NCBI GenBank assembly: GCA_028688995.1
Contig: JAQTXB010000009.1
Span: forward strand, 1-64,000
Length of the DNA: 64,000 nucleotides
Direction: 5' to 3'
From: Aliarcobacter sp.
GTDB lineage: Bacteria; Campylobacterota; Campylobacteria; Campylobacterales; Arcobacteraceae
The notes under the pieces were generated by a model. The model ran no database searches. It was not told where the DNA came from and saw only the letters and a list, made by a program, of their open reading frames with translations. Positions 18,389-29,031 of this stretch are shown one piece after another. Both the position numbers and the translations under genes were made by a program. The stretch's first letter is position 1; each line of letters starts with the position of its first letter.

Positions 18389-19246
18389 ATGGCATTAGGT
18401 AGAGGATTAGGAGAATTATTAGGAGAAGTTGAATCAGCTTATGAGAATTCAACAAGAAGTAGCAAATCTGGCGTTTTAAAAATCGATGTTAGTACAATAA
18501 AAGCTAATCCTAACCAGCCAAGAAAAATATTTGATGAAGAAAAACTAAATGATTTAAGTGAATCAATAAAAGAACATGGATTATTGCAGCCTATAGTTGT
18601 AATCGAAAATGGGAATAATAGTTACACTTTAGTTGCAGGTGAGAGAAGATTAAGAGCTCATAAACTTGCAAAAATTGATAAAATTAAAGCAATTATAATT
18701 GATGCAGATGAATTTAAATTAAGAGAATTAGCATTAATTGAAAATATCCAAAGAGATGACTTAAATATAATTGAGCTGGCATATTGTTACGCACAGTTAC
18801 TAAATGAACATAGTATTACCCATGAAGAATTATCAAAAAAAGTATTCAAAAGTAGAACATCTATTACAAATACATTAAGACTGTTACAATTAAACTCATA
18901 TGTACAACAATTTTTAGCAAGCGACAAAATTAGTGCAGGACATGCAAAAGTTATGATTGGACTTAGTTCTGATGAACAAAAATTGGTTTGTGATTCTATT
19001 ATTGGTCAGAAACTTTCTGTTAGAGAGACTGAAAAATTAGTAAAAGAATTAAAAGAAAAAAATATTGAAAAGCCAAAGAAAGATAAACCAAAAGACCTAT
19101 ATAACTTTATTCCTCTTAATAATATAGTTGAAAGATTAAAAGAAAACAATCTAAAAGTAAAAGTGGAAAAAAACTATTTTAAAATTGAATTTAACTCACA
19201 AGAAGAAGTAGATAAAATTATTAGCTACTTTAATATCCAATCGTAA
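18389..19246 (+). CDS. parB: chromosome partitioning protein ParB (Spo0J)
   Basis: ParB is the CTP-binding parS clamp. The N-terminus is MALGRGLGELLGE, the ParA-activating type. The CTPase/ParB-N domain has KANPNQPRKIFDEEKLNDLSESI and the GERRLRAHK motif, then ENIQRDDLNIIE. The helix-turn-helix lies around SKKVFKSRTSITNTLRLLQL. The C-terminal dimerisation domain is about residues 230-285. I found no consensus parS (TGTTTCACGTGAAACA) in the window, though Campylobacterota parS sites can diverge. Confidence 0.96.
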   Translation: MALGRGLGELLGEVESAYENSTRSSKSGVLKIDVSTIKANPNQPRKIFDEEKLNDLSESIKEHGLLQPIVVIENGNNSYTLVAGERRLRAHKLAKIDKIKAIIIDADEFKLRELALIENIQRDDLNIIELAYCYAQLLNEHSITHEELSKKVFKSRTSITNTLRLLQLNSYVQQFLASDKISAGHAKVMIGLSSDEQKLVCDSIIGQKLSVRETEKLVKELKEKNIEKPKKDKPKDLYNFIPLNNIVERLKENNLKVKVEKNYFKIEFNSQEEVDKIISYFNIQS

Positions 19247-19359
19247 CACTATCCAAAAATTTGTAACCTAATTTTTTCTTTTAATATAATTTTATAGTTA
19301 GTTTTGCTAAAATAATAGAGTTTTAGTTAAACTAAACTGTAAAAAATATGGAGGAATGA

Positions 19360-19782
19360 ATGTTAGACATAAGTCCTGTATTATTGCTTAGCTCTGGTAT
19401 CATCTTTCTTTTAGTTGTTGCTAGACTAAACAGTTGTCTTTTCAAACCATTATTAAAGCATATGGATGATAGAACGGCTTCTATAAAAAAAGATTTAGAA
19501 GACGCAAAATCAAACGCTGCTGATGTGGATGGTTTATTAGCCGAAGCAAATGATATCATTGCTAAAGCGAAAAAAGAGGCGGCTGCAATTAGAGAACAAG
19601 CTTATAAGGAAGCAAAGGATAGTGCTGATGCAAAACTTGCAAGTGCTAAATCTAATTTAGAAGTAAAATCTGCGGAATTTGCTAAAAACTTACAAGACGA
19701 GACTAAAGCTTTAAAAGATTCTTTAGTATCTTCTATGCCTCAATTTAATGAGAGCCTAAAAGCTAAGCTTAGCTCAATTTAA
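19360..19782 (+). CDS. atpF': F0F1 ATP synthase subunit B'
   Basis: The B' stalk subunit of ATP synthase. A single N-terminal membrane helix (about residues 5-21, LLLSSGIIFLLVVARL) is followed by a long charged coiled coil rich in Ala, Lys and Asp. It lacks a cleavable signal. It lies directly upstream of a second B-type subunit, the split b/b' arrangement found in Campylobacterota. At 140 residues it is shorter than b, as expected. It begins the atpF'FHAGDC operon; genes for the a and c subunits are not present here, as in Campylobacter where they are elsewhere. Confidence 0.93.
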   Translation: MLDISPVLLLSSGIIFLLVVARLNSCLFKPLLKHMDDRTASIKKDLEDAKSNAADVDGLLAEANDIIAKAKKEAAAIREQAYKEAKDSADAKLASAKSNLEVKSAEFAKNLQDETKALKDSLVSSMPQFNESLKAKLSSI

Positions 19783-19794
19783 GGGGAAGAGAAT

Positions 19795-20307
19795 ATGAAA
19801 AGAATGTTATTACTTGGGTTGGCTTTAGCTCCTGTTGCATTACTTGCAAACGAAGGTGCGGTTGAGACTGATATAGTACAAAGAACCGTTAACTTTATAA
19901 TTTTTGCTGGAATTTTATGGTATATACTTGCTGATAAAATTAAAGCATTTTTTGCTGAGAGATCTTTATCTATTCAAGGGGAACTTGACAAAGTACAAGA
20001 TACTTTAAAAGCTTCTCAAGATAAAGTGAAAAATGCACAAAAGAAATTAGAAGAAGCAAAAAAAATTGCTACTGATATTATCGAAGGTGCAAAAGCTGAC
20101 ATAGATTCAGTTAAACAAAAAGTTGCAACTGCTGTTGATTCAGACATCGCTAATCTAAATAAAAGTTTAGATGAAATGATGAAAGTTGAAACATCAAAAG
20201 CTAAAAAAGAGGTTGTTACTCAAGTTCTTGAAGAGCTATTAAGTTCAGAAAATATTAAATTAACTCAAAATGAGTTAGCAAATATTGTTCTTAAAAAGGT
20301 AGCATAA
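19795..20307 (+). CDS. atpF: F0F1 ATP synthase subunit B
   Basis: The B stalk subunit. The N-terminus MKRMLLLGLALAPVALLANE resembles a cleavable signal peptide and is followed by the true membrane anchor RTVNFIIFAGILWYILADKI at about residues 25-46, a feature seen in epsilonproteobacterial AtpF. The rest is a coiled coil ending in the delta-binding region. At 170 residues it is normal. Its stop overlaps the atpH start (TAATG). Confidence 0.94.
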   Translation: MKRMLLLGLALAPVALLANEGAVETDIVQRTVNFIIFAGILWYILADKIKAFFAERSLSIQGELDKVQDTLKASQDKVKNAQKKLEEAKKIATDIIEGAKADIDSVKQKVATAVDSDIANLNKSLDEMMKVETSKAKKEVVTQVLEELLSSENIKLTQNELANIVLKKVA

Positions 20308-20840
20308 TGAATGATTTAGTAGCAAAAAGATACGTTAAAGCTTTGATTGACGGTAGAGATAATCAAGTTATAAGCAACATTAGTAGTGATTTAAATACTA
20401 TTTCATCAGCATTTACTGATGAAAAATTTATTTCAATTATAACTTCTCCAGAAATAGCTGATAAAGCAAAAGTAGATTTAATTATCTCTTTAGTTGATGC
20501 AGCAAATAATGAAACATTAAAAAATTTCATTAAATTACTTGGTGAAAAAAGAAGACTATCATTATTACCATTTATTGCAAATGAATTAAACACTCAACTT
20601 GCAAAAATGAATAATAGTTATGTTGGAGTTGTTTACACAAATCTTGAGTTATCAAGTGACTATGTATCTTCAATTGAAGATCAATTTAGTAAAAAATTTG
20701 ATGTTAAATTATCATTATCACAAAAAGTTTGTGATTATGATGGAATTAAAGTAGATATCGATGGGTTGGGAGTTGAAATTTCTTTTTCAAAAGAGAGATT
20801 GAAATCACAATTAATAGATCATATTTTAAAAGCAGTTTAG
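20307..20840 (+). CDS. atpH: F0F1 ATP synthase subunit delta
   Basis: The delta subunit joins the peripheral stalk to the F1 head. The 177-residue protein has the N-terminal helical domain (VAKRYVKALIDGR) and the C-terminal conserved segment, with DGIKVDIDGLGVEISFSKERLKSQ in place of the usual iGGxxxxxGdxviD signature. Similarity among delta subunits is low, so the call rests mainly on position between atpF and atpA. Confidence 0.93.
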   Translation: MNDLVAKRYVKALIDGRDNQVISNISSDLNTISSAFTDEKFISIITSPEIADKAKVDLIISLVDAANNETLKNFIKLLGEKRRLSLLPFIANELNTQLAKMNNSYVGVVYTNLELSSDYVSSIEDQFSKKFDVKLSLSQKVCDYDGIKVDIDGLGVEISFSKERLKSQLIDHILKAV

Positions 20841-20861
20841 AACTTACAAAGGAGAAATTGA

Positions 20862-22379
20862 ATGGGTGCAAAAATTCAAGCTGATGAAATCAGTTCTATA
20901 ATTAAAGAAAGAATTGATAACTTTGAATTAAATGTAGATGTAAATGAAACAGGTAAAATTATCTCTTATGCAGATGGTATTGCTCAAGTTTACGGTCTAA
21001 AAAATGTTATGGCTGGGGAAATTGTTGAATTTGAAAATGGTGAGAGAGGTCTTGCTTCAAATTTAGAAGAGTCTTCAGTTGGTATTGTTGTTCTTGGTAA
21101 AGGTGAAGGTCTAAGAGAAGGTACTTCTTGCAAAAGACTTGGAAAACTTTTATCAACTCCAGTTGGTGATGCAATGGTTGGAAGAGTTGTTAATGCTCTT
21201 GGTGAACCAATTGATGGTAAAGGTGCAATTGCTTCAACTGAATCAAGATTAGTTGAAGAAAAAGCTCCTGGTATTATGGCAAGAAAATCTGTTCATGAAC
21301 CATTAACAACTGGTATTAAAGCAATTGATGCATTAGTTCCAATTGGAAGAGGGCAAAGAGAGCTTATTATTGGTGATAGACAAACTGGTAAAACTACAGT
21401 TGCGATAGATACAATTCTTAACCAAAAAGGTGAGAATGTTATTTGTATTTATGTTGCAATTGGTCAAAAATCATCTTCTGTTGCTTCTGTTGTTAGAACA
21501 TTAGAAGAAGCTGGTGCAATGGAATATTCAATTGTTGTTAATGCTTCAGCTGCTGATTCTTCTGCATTACAATTTTTAGCTCCATATACAGGTGTTACAA
21601 TTGGTGAATTCTTCAGAGATAATGGTAAACATGCATTAATTATTTATGATGATTTATCTAAACATGCAGTTGCATATAGAGAAATGTCATTAATTTTAAG
21701 AAGACCTCCAGGAAGAGAAGCATATCCAGGGGATGTATTCTATCTACACTCAAGATTATTAGAAAGAGCTGCTAAAATGTGTGATGAAAGAGGTGCTGGT
21801 TCTATGACTGCGTTACCAATTATCGAAACACAAGCTGGAGATGTTGCTGCATATATTCCAACAAATGTTATTTCTATTACTGATGGACAAATTTTCTTAG
21901 AAACTAACTTATTTAACTCAGGAATTAGACCTGCAATTAATGTTGGTTTATCTGTTTCTAGGGTTGGGGGAGCTGCTCAAATTAAAGCTACTAAACAAGT
22001 AGCTGGTACTTTAAAATTATCTCTTGCTCAATATAGAGAACTTGAAGCATTTGCTCAATTTGCATCTGACTTAGATGAAGCTACTAGAAGAGAATTAGAG
22101 CTTGGTCAAAGAATGGTTGAAGTATTAAAACAAGGTGTAAATAAACCATTAGTTATTGAAAAACAAATTGTTATTATTTATGCTGGTACTAAAGGGTACT
22201 TAAATGATATCGCTGTTGGTGATGTTGTAAGATTTGAAGCTGAATTACATGCGTTCTTCGAACAAAAATATTCAAATATTTTAGATGCAATCAGAACATC
22301 TCAAAAAATTGATGATAATACAGAAGCAGAATTAAAAGCTGCATTAGAAGAGTTTAAAACTGTATTTAGTGCAAACTAA
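20862..22379 (+). CDS. atpA: F0F1 ATP synthase subunit alpha
   Basis: The non-catalytic alpha subunit of F1. Length 505 is standard. The N-terminal beta barrel includes [15 protein letters not shown]. The P-loop GDRQTGKT lies near residue 170, the family motif [34 protein letters not shown] is split around 263-297, and [17 protein letters not shown] is the ATPase alpha/beta signature. Stop-to-start distance to atpG is 10 bases. Confidence 0.99.
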   Translation: MGAKIQADEISSIIKERIDNFELNVDVNETGKIISYADGIAQVYGLKNVMAGEIVEFENGERGLASNLEESSVGIVVLGKGEGLREGTSCKRLGKLLSTPVGDAMVGRVVNALGEPIDGKGAIASTESRLVEEKAPGIMARKSVHEPLTTGIKAIDALVPIGRGQRELIIGDRQTGKTTVAIDTILNQKGENVICIYVAIGQKSSSVASVVRTLEEAGAMEYSIVVNASAADSSALQFLAPYTGVTIGEFFRDNGKHALIIYDDLSKHAVAYREMSLILRRPPGREAYPGDVFYLHSRLLERAAKMCDERGAGSMTALPIIETQAGDVAAYIPTNVISITDGQIFLETNLFNSGIRPAINVGLSVSRVGGAAQIKATKQVAGTLKLSLAQYRELEAFAQFASDLDEATRRELELGQRMVEVLKQGVNKPLVIEKQIVIIYAGTKGYLNDIAVGDVVRFEAELHAFFEQKYSNILDAIRTSQKIDDNTEAELKAALEEFKTVFSAN

Positions 22380-22389
22380 GGATTAGTCA

Positions 22390-23274
22390 ATGGCTAACTT
22401 AAAAGAGATAAAATTAAAAATAGGTAGTGTTAAAAATACTCAGAAGACAACAAAAGCTATGAAGCTTGTATCTTCTGCAAAACTTACTAGAACTAGACAG
22501 TTATCTGAACAAGCTAGAAGTTATGCAATAAAGATTAATGATGTTCTTTCTGATATTGCTGCTAGAGTTAGCAAAGTTCAAGACGAAGGAAATATTAGTA
22601 GAGCATTTGTTCAAAATGCTACTCCAAAAACAGTTGATATTGTTTTTGTTACTGCTGATAAAGGACTTTGCGGTGGTTTTAATATGGCAACAATTAAAAC
22701 TGTTAGTAAATTAATTGCTGAATATGAAGCAAAAGGTACAAAAGTTAGATTAAGAGCTGCTGGTAGAAAAGGTGTTGATTTCTTTTCTTTCCAAGGTGTT
22801 GCTTTAGAGCAAAGAGTTTCTGATTTATCTTCTGCTCCTGAGTATGATAGAGCTGCAGAGTTTATTCATTCTGTTGTTGAAGATTTTAAAAATGAAGTTA
22901 CTGATAGAGTAGTTTTGGTTTATAATGGTTTTTTAAATATGTTAACTCAAGAAATTAGAGTTAGAACATTATTACCAATTAGCTTAGATAATGTAGAAAC
23001 AGTAAATTCTGATTCTATGTTAGATATTGAGCCAGATGATGATCAAGAAGTATTAGACGGATTAACAGATAAATATATTGATTTCAATATGTATTATGCT
23101 TTAATTGACTCTTTAGCTGCAGAGCACAGTGCTAGAATGCAAGCAATGGAAGCTGCTACTAAAAATGCAAAAGAAAAAGTTAATAGTTTAACAGTTGAAT
23201 ATAATAAAGCTAGACAAGCTGCAATTACAACAGAGCTGATAGAGATTATCAGTGGTGTTGAAGCATTAAAATAA
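22390..23274 (+). CDS. atpG: F0F1 ATP synthase subunit gamma
   Basis: The gamma rotor shaft. It begins with the N-terminal coiled-coil segment ANLKEIKLKIGSVKNTQKTTKAMKLVSSAKL and ends with the family signature ITTELIEIISGVEAL, the C-terminal helix that turns inside the alpha/beta hexamer. TADKGLCGGFN is the central conserved motif. The 294-residue length is normal. It lies between atpA and atpD. Confidence 0.98.
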   Translation: MANLKEIKLKIGSVKNTQKTTKAMKLVSSAKLTRTRQLSEQARSYAIKINDVLSDIAARVSKVQDEGNISRAFVQNATPKTVDIVFVTADKGLCGGFNMATIKTVSKLIAEYEAKGTKVRLRAAGRKGVDFFSFQGVALEQRVSDLSSAPEYDRAAEFIHSVVEDFKNEVTDRVVLVYNGFLNMLTQEIRVRTLLPISLDNVETVNSDSMLDIEPDDDQEVLDGLTDKYIDFNMYYALIDSLAAEHSARMQAMEAATKNAKEKVNSLTVEYNKARQAAITTELIEIISGVEALK

Positions 23275-24687
<1,413 letters not shown>

Positions 24688-24709
24688 CAAAAAACCATTA
24701 AGGCATAAC

Positions 24710-25087
24710 ATGGATACAATTAGATTATCAATCGTTACACCTAATGGAGAAATTTTTAATGATGATGTTAAAACAGTAACTCTCCCTGGAAAAGAGGGAG
24801 AGTTTGGTGTTCTACCAGGACATTCATCATTAATTTCTTCATTAACAGTTGGTGTAATTGTTATTGAAAAAGCAAACTCTACAGAAGCTGTCGCTATTAA
24901 TTGGGGACATGTAAAAGTAGATGAGAAATCAGTTGATGTATTAGCAGATGGTGCTATTTCATTAACTGCAGGAAAAGACTCTGAAATTGCTAGAAATATC
25001 GAAGCAGCAAAAGAGTTAGTAAAATCTGTAAAAGATTCAAATGTTTCAGTTGCTGCAGTTGAAGCAAAAATTAATTCATTCGCATAG
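24710..25087 (+). CDS. atpC: F0F1 ATP synthase subunit epsilon
   Basis: The epsilon subunit of the rotor, which can inhibit ATP hydrolysis. The N-terminal beta sandwich is clear (IVTPNGEIFNDDVKTVTLPGKEGEFGVLPGHSSLI). The C-terminal helical hairpin covers about residues 90-125. Length 125 is slightly short, within the family range. It closes the ATP synthase genes and is 6 bases from tolQ, so the Tol-Pal genes may be co-transcribed. Confidence 0.96.
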   Translation: MDTIRLSIVTPNGEIFNDDVKTVTLPGKEGEFGVLPGHSSLISSLTVGVIVIEKANSTEAVAINWGHVKVDEKSVDVLADGAISLTAGKDSEIARNIEAAKELVKSVKDSNVSVAAVEAKINSFA

Positions 25088-25093
25088 AAGCTC

Positions 25094-25654
25094 ATGATAA
25101 CTACAATACTAAATTATTTGGCAAATAGTGGTGCTATAACTTATATAGTTTTAGCACTATTGTCAATCTACCTAATCGTTACAATTTGGATTTTCTTATA
25201 TAGATACTTTGCAGTGACAGCACTTATTAAAAATGAAGTGAGATCACTTGAAGGATTAACATCAAGAGAAGCTAGATTTTCGTCATTGTCTGCACTAAAT
25301 AAGTGTACAAATAACCTTGCTTCAAAAGAATTATTATATGCTTGTGAAATCAATATAATAAAAGATGCAAGTTCAGGAATTTCATGGTTAGCAATAATTT
25401 CTTCAACATCACCTTTTATTGGTCTTTTTGGAACAGTTATTGGTATATTAGAGTCATTTGCAAAATTTGCAAATCAATCTAAAGTTGCTTTTTCTATCAT
25501 TGCACCAGCAATTAGTGAAGCATTAGTAGCAACGGCATGTGGTATTTTTGTTGCAATATTTGCTTATACTTTCCATCAAATACTTTCAAGAAAGATTTAT
25601 GAGTTAAATATTTATCTTAAGGCACAATCGCAAATTTTAATTGCTAAGGGTTAA
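25094..25654 (+). CDS. tolQ: TolQ/ExbB-family proton channel subunit
   Basis: A 186-residue inner-membrane protein with three membrane segments (about 15-35, 95-118 and 138-158), the MotA/TolQ/ExbB fold. The second segment carries SSTSPFIGLFGTVIGI, the family core motif, and the third EALVATACGIFVAIFAYTF. It opens a Tol-Pal gene run (tolQ-tolR-tolA-tolB-pal-cpoB), so TolQ is the best name, although the equivalent genes in Campylobacter are annotated exbB. It would use the proton motive force to energise the TolA-like protein. Confidence 0.9.
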   Translation: MITTILNYLANSGAITYIVLALLSIYLIVTIWIFLYRYFAVTALIKNEVRSLEGLTSREARFSSLSALNKCTNNLASKELLYACEINIIKDASSGISWLAIISSTSPFIGLFGTVIGILESFAKFANQSKVAFSIIAPAISEALVATACGIFVAIFAYTFHQILSRKIYELNIYLKAQSQILIAKG

Positions 25655-25658
25655 TCTA

Positions 25659-26048
25659 GTGTATGATTTTAATGATAAACCAGAATTAAATATTACACCC
25701 TTAGTTGATATTATGCTAGTTTTACTGGCTATATTAATGGTTACTGCTCCCGTTATAGAATTCGAAGAGCAAATCAATCTTCCTACAGGAAGTAAATCAC
25801 AACAAGTTCAAGATGTTCAAAAAATTGATATTATTATTACTAAAGATAGAATAGTTACACTTAATAAAAACAAAGTAGAGATAGCTAATTTCCCAGATAG
25901 TTTTCTTTTATTTGCAAATGGAAAAGATCAAAATACTCCTATACATATTAGAGCTGATAAAGAATTAAAATATGATGATATAATTTTTGTTTTAAAATCA
26001 GTTAAAGAAGCTGGTTTTTTCAAAGTTGCTTTAGTGACAGATGGATAA
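25659..26048 (+). CDS. tolR: TolR/ExbD-family protein
   Basis: A 130-residue single-pass protein. The N-terminal ELNITPLVDIMLVLLAILMV holds the family's membrane helix, with the conserved Asp of LVDIMLV needed for proton use. A periplasmic alpha/beta domain follows. I choose GTG at 25659, which has TAAGGG 8 bases upstream and lies 4 bases after the tolQ stop; an in-frame TTG at 25641 inside tolQ would place that ribosome-binding site within the gene. It partners TolQ and the TolA-like protein. Confidence 0.9.
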   Translation: MYDFNDKPELNITPLVDIMLVLLAILMVTAPVIEFEEQINLPTGSKSQQVQDVQKIDIIITKDRIVTLNKNKVEIANFPDSFLLFANGKDQNTPIHIRADKELKYDDIIFVLKSVKEAGFFKVALVTDG

Positions 26049-26051
26049 TAA

Positions 26052-26780
26052 ATGAAAAATAATTTTTCATTTATACTTTCAGGTATAATAGCATTTTCAT
26101 TTTATGCTTTTGTATGTTTTTTGTTATTTGCATATATTGCAAGTCCAATTCCAAAAACTTATGATCTTAAATCTACATCAACTACAATTGAACTTGATAT
26201 GATTACAGAAAAAGCTGAAAAGAAAATGGTCGAAAAGAAGACAGAAAAAATAATAGAAAAAGAAGCAGTTAAAGAAGAAAAGGTTGCATCAGCTTCAAAT
26301 GAAAAAAAACCTGATCTTAAATCTTTATTTGCAAATGTGAAAGAGACTGCTAAAACAGTTACAAAAGAAGAAGTTAATAACATTGAAAAATCTATTGATC
26401 CAAAAAGATTTAAATCAAAGTTTGAAAAAGAAAAAAGAACAAATAACATAAAAATTGATAAAATACTTGAAGATGAAAAGACTGCAACTAATGTGAAAGC
26501 TACTAACGCAAATAAAGGTCAAGAGACTGATGAATATTTTTCTCAAGTACAAGAATTGTTATCAGCATGGGTACCAGTTGGTTCTGGTCTTAAGTCTGTA
26601 GTTTTAATTATGATTGATACGGATGGACGATTTGATTATCGTGTAGTTACTAATTCCGGAGATGAAGCTTTTGATTCATCTTTAAAGGCTTTTTTAGAGG
26701 AACAAAAGAATGTGGCTTATCCAAAGCCTACAAAAGGTAAAGATATAAAAGTTAATGTTGATTTTAGATCAGAAGGATAA
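26052..26780 (+). CDS. tolA: TolA/TonB-like energy-transducing protein
   Basis: A 242-residue periplasm-spanning protein. An N-terminal membrane anchor (about residues 7-30) is followed by a Lys/Glu-rich extended segment (about 52-160, with repeated EKK and KEE blocks). A compact C-terminal domain has the TonB/TolA-C type pattern (LSAWVPVGSGLKSVVLIMIDTDGRFDYRVV, then GDEAFDSSLKAFLEEQ). Position between tolR and tolB supports TolA over TonB. It would reach from the inner membrane to TolB and Pal. Confidence 0.86.
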   Translation: MKNNFSFILSGIIAFSFYAFVCFLLFAYIASPIPKTYDLKSTSTTIELDMITEKAEKKMVEKKTEKIIEKEAVKEEKVASASNEKKPDLKSLFANVKETAKTVTKEEVNNIEKSIDPKRFKSKFEKEKRTNNIKIDKILEDEKTATNVKATNANKGQETDEYFSQVQELLSAWVPVGSGLKSVVLIMIDTDGRFDYRVVTNSGDEAFDSSLKAFLEEQKNVAYPKPTKGKDIKVNVDFRSEG

Positions 26781-26785
26781 AATGT

Positions 26786-28054
26786 ATGTATAAAATATTA
26801 TTATTGTTATCATTGGTGTTTAGTTCAGTTTTTGCGGAAGTGGATGCAAATTTAGAGGTTGTAAAGAAAACTAATGCTTTACCAAAAATTTTAGTTTCAG
26901 TTGCAACTGATACTTCAGAAATTGAAACATTAAATAAGATAAAAAAGAGTTTAGCAGATGATTTATCTGTAAGTGGTCATTTTGATGTTGCATCAGCAAA
27001 TAGTGTTACATCTTATGAAAATATGCCTGATATTCTTGCTTTATCAAATCAAGGGATTAATTTATATCTAAATATATCTGCTAAAAAAGATGCAGGTTCT
27101 TATACTTTGATGACAAAATTGTATGATATAAATTCAAGAACATTAATTTTAGAAAAGAATTTTGCAACTACGCAAGAGGATAGATTTGTATTTTTAGCTC
27201 ATAAAGCTGCAATATCTGTAAATGCTTTCTTTAAGGCACCAGGTATTGATTGGATGGAAAAATTTGTTGTATTTTCAACATATGCAGAATCTGGAAAAGC
27301 TGATATTATGATTGGAGATTATACTTTAACTTATAAAAAAACAGTGGTTACTGGTGGATTGAATATTTTCCCTAAATGGGCAGATGCTGAACAAAAAACT
27401 ATTTATTATACTACGTACAATTATGGTAAACCTACATTAGTAAAGTTAAATATTTATAATAGAAGTAAAGAGACAATCATGCAATCAGATGGTATGTTGG
27501 CATGTTCTGATGTTAGTGCAGATGGTAATAAATTGTTAGTTACTGCATCTCCTACAGGTCAACCTGATATTTTTGTATATGATGTAAGAACAAAAAAACA
27601 GACTCAAATTACAAAATATGGTGGAATTGACGTTGGTGGTCATTTTATTGAAAATGATTCAAGAATTGTATTTGTTTCAGATAGATTAGGTAATCCTAAT
27701 ATTTTTGCTCAGGGAATTAATTCAAGTTCAGTTGAGAGATTAGTGTATCATAGTAATAATAACTCTTCTGCTACTGCATTTGGTAACAACATTGTTTACA
27801 GTAGTAAAGATTCTTCGAATGAATTGGGAGATAAAAGCTTTAATTTATATTTAATTTCAACAAAAACAGATAGTTTAAAAAGATTAACAACTAGCGGTAT
27901 TAATCAATTTCCAAAGTTCTCAACAGACGGTGAAACACTATTATTTATTAAAACTTTTGGTGGCTCAAGTTCAATTGGTATAATTAGATTAGATTATAGT
28001 AAATCATTTTTATTCCCACTTAAAGGAAAAAGAATACAATCAATAGATTGGTAA
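26786..28054 (+). CDS. tolB: Tol-Pal system protein TolB
   Basis: TolB is the periplasmic beta-propeller that binds Pal and contacts TolA. A signal peptide covers residues 1-17 (ending VFAEV). An N-terminal alpha/beta domain is followed by propeller blades with repeated motifs such as SADGNKLLVTASPTGQPDIFVYD and RIVFVSDRLGNPNIFAQ. The length of 422 is standard. It is followed by a strong terminator, so pal probably has its own promoter. Confidence 0.95.
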   Translation: MYKILLLLSLVFSSVFAEVDANLEVVKKTNALPKILVSVATDTSEIETLNKIKKSLADDLSVSGHFDVASANSVTSYENMPDILALSNQGINLYLNISAKKDAGSYTLMTKLYDINSRTLILEKNFATTQEDRFVFLAHKAAISVNAFFKAPGIDWMEKFVVFSTYAESGKADIMIGDYTLTYKKTVVTGGLNIFPKWADAEQKTIYYTTYNYGKPTLVKLNIYNRSKETIMQSDGMLACSDVSADGNKLLVTASPTGQPDIFVYDVRTKKQTQITKYGGIDVGGHFIENDSRIVFVSDRLGNPNIFAQGINSSSVERLVYHSNNNSSATAFGNNIVYSSKDSSNELGDKSFNLYLISTKTDSLKRLTTSGINQFPKFSTDGETLLFIKTFGGSSSIGIIRLDYSKSFLFPLKGKRIQSIDW

Positions 28055-28072
28055 ATCTTTTTAACTAAATAT

Positions 28073-28108
28073 AAAAGCTTTATAGATTTTCTATAAAGCT
28101 TTTTTTTT
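28073..28108 (+). terminator. rho-independent terminator after tolB
   Basis: AAAAGCTTTATAG and CTATAAAGCTTTT make a perfect 13-bp stem with a 5-base loop, running into eight or more T. Confidence 0.92.
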
Positions 28109-28486
28109 CTACAAACAAAATATAAAACTCATAATTTTTATTATTTCATGGTCAAATTAACCTTGAATAAATAATTTATTCATTTAAATAAATCTAACAT
28201 AATTAAAAAATATAAATACTTAACTTAATGAATTATTAATAAGCTAATTATTTTATAATAAAAAAAGTATGATTTTTGATAAATAAATAAATTTATTTTA
28301 TATAATTGTATGCTTTTTCAATGATTGTATTTATAATGTAACTTTCTATTAAAGCCTATTATATGGGCTTTTGTTAGTTGTAATTAAAAAAAAATGTCTT
28401 AGTTTTTATTGATTTAATTTTTATAAACAATAATTAAGGTTCACTCTTGTATTATTTCAGCAAATTTTTATTTCAAGGACAAAAAT
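28109..28486. other. AT-rich gene-free stretch between tolB and pal
   Basis: No convincing open frame was found in this stretch. Near its end, a TATAAT at 28332-28337 is followed by a small hairpin at 28351-28372 (AAAGCC/GGCTTT, 9-base loop) and TTTGTT. That could be the leader of pal or a short transcript. The sequence before pal contains CAAGGAC as ribosome-binding site. Confidence 0.4.
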
Positions 28487-29026
28487 ATGAAAAAATTAGG
28501 TGTTTATTCTTTATTAGTTGCGGCAATGTTATTCTCTACTGGTTGTAGTGAAAAAAATGCTGACATGAATGTTGACAATGGTGCAGCTGCTGCAGAAACT
28601 GCAAATACTGCTGATTCTTCAATGACTGATGGAAGCTTCTCTGCTTTAGAAAAAGCTGCAAATGGTAACTACTATATGATCAATGGTCAAAAAGTTTTAA
28701 TTGAGCATGTATATTTTGGATTTGACAAATATAACTTAACTTCAGAAAACAATGACAAAGCTGTTTCTAATGCTTCTAAATTATCTGCATTAACTGCTGA
28801 CACAACTGTAACTGTATCTGGTAACACAGATGAGTGGGGATCAGATGAGTATAACTACGCATTAGGTTTAAAAAGAGCAAATTCTGTTAAAGATGTTTTA
28901 GTTGCTAACGGTGTAACTGCTAATGTTGCATTAGTTTCTTTAGGTGAAAGTTCTCCAGTTTGTACTGAAAAAACTAAAGATTGTTGGGCTAAAAACAGAA
29001 GAGTTGAACACGAATTAAGTAAATAA
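28487..29026 (+). CDS. pal: peptidoglycan-associated lipoprotein Pal
   Basis: Pal anchors the outer membrane to peptidoglycan and is pulled by Tol-driven energy. The lipobox is STGCSEKN with Cys20 acylated. The OmpA-like C-terminal domain spans about residues 70-178: VYFGFDKYNL, then SGNTDEWGSDEYNYALGLKRANSVK with the diaminopimelate-binding Asp and Arg, and a final KNRRVEHEL. Two cysteines in PVCTEKTKDCWAKNRR may form a disulphide, a feature also seen in related Campylobacter Omp18. It lies five bases before cpoB. Confidence 0.96.
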   Translation: MKKLGVYSLLVAAMLFSTGCSEKNADMNVDNGAAAAETANTADSSMTDGSFSALEKAANGNYYMINGQKVLIEHVYFGFDKYNLTSENNDKAVSNASKLSALTADTTVTVSGNTDEWGSDEYNYALGLKRANSVKDVLVANGVTANVALVSLGESSPVCTEKTKDCWAKNRRVEHELSK

Positions 29027-29031
29027 TTCTG

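Noticed and set aside
17591..19246. Possible parS site near parAB
   Set aside because: No match to TGTTTCACGTGAAACA or a close variant was seen in the neighbourhood; divergent sites cannot be excluded.
25094..26780. Reading tolQ-tolR-tolA as an ExbB-ExbD-TonB iron-uptake system
   Set aside because: The genes run directly into tolB, pal and cpoB, which makes a Tol-Pal role far more likely.
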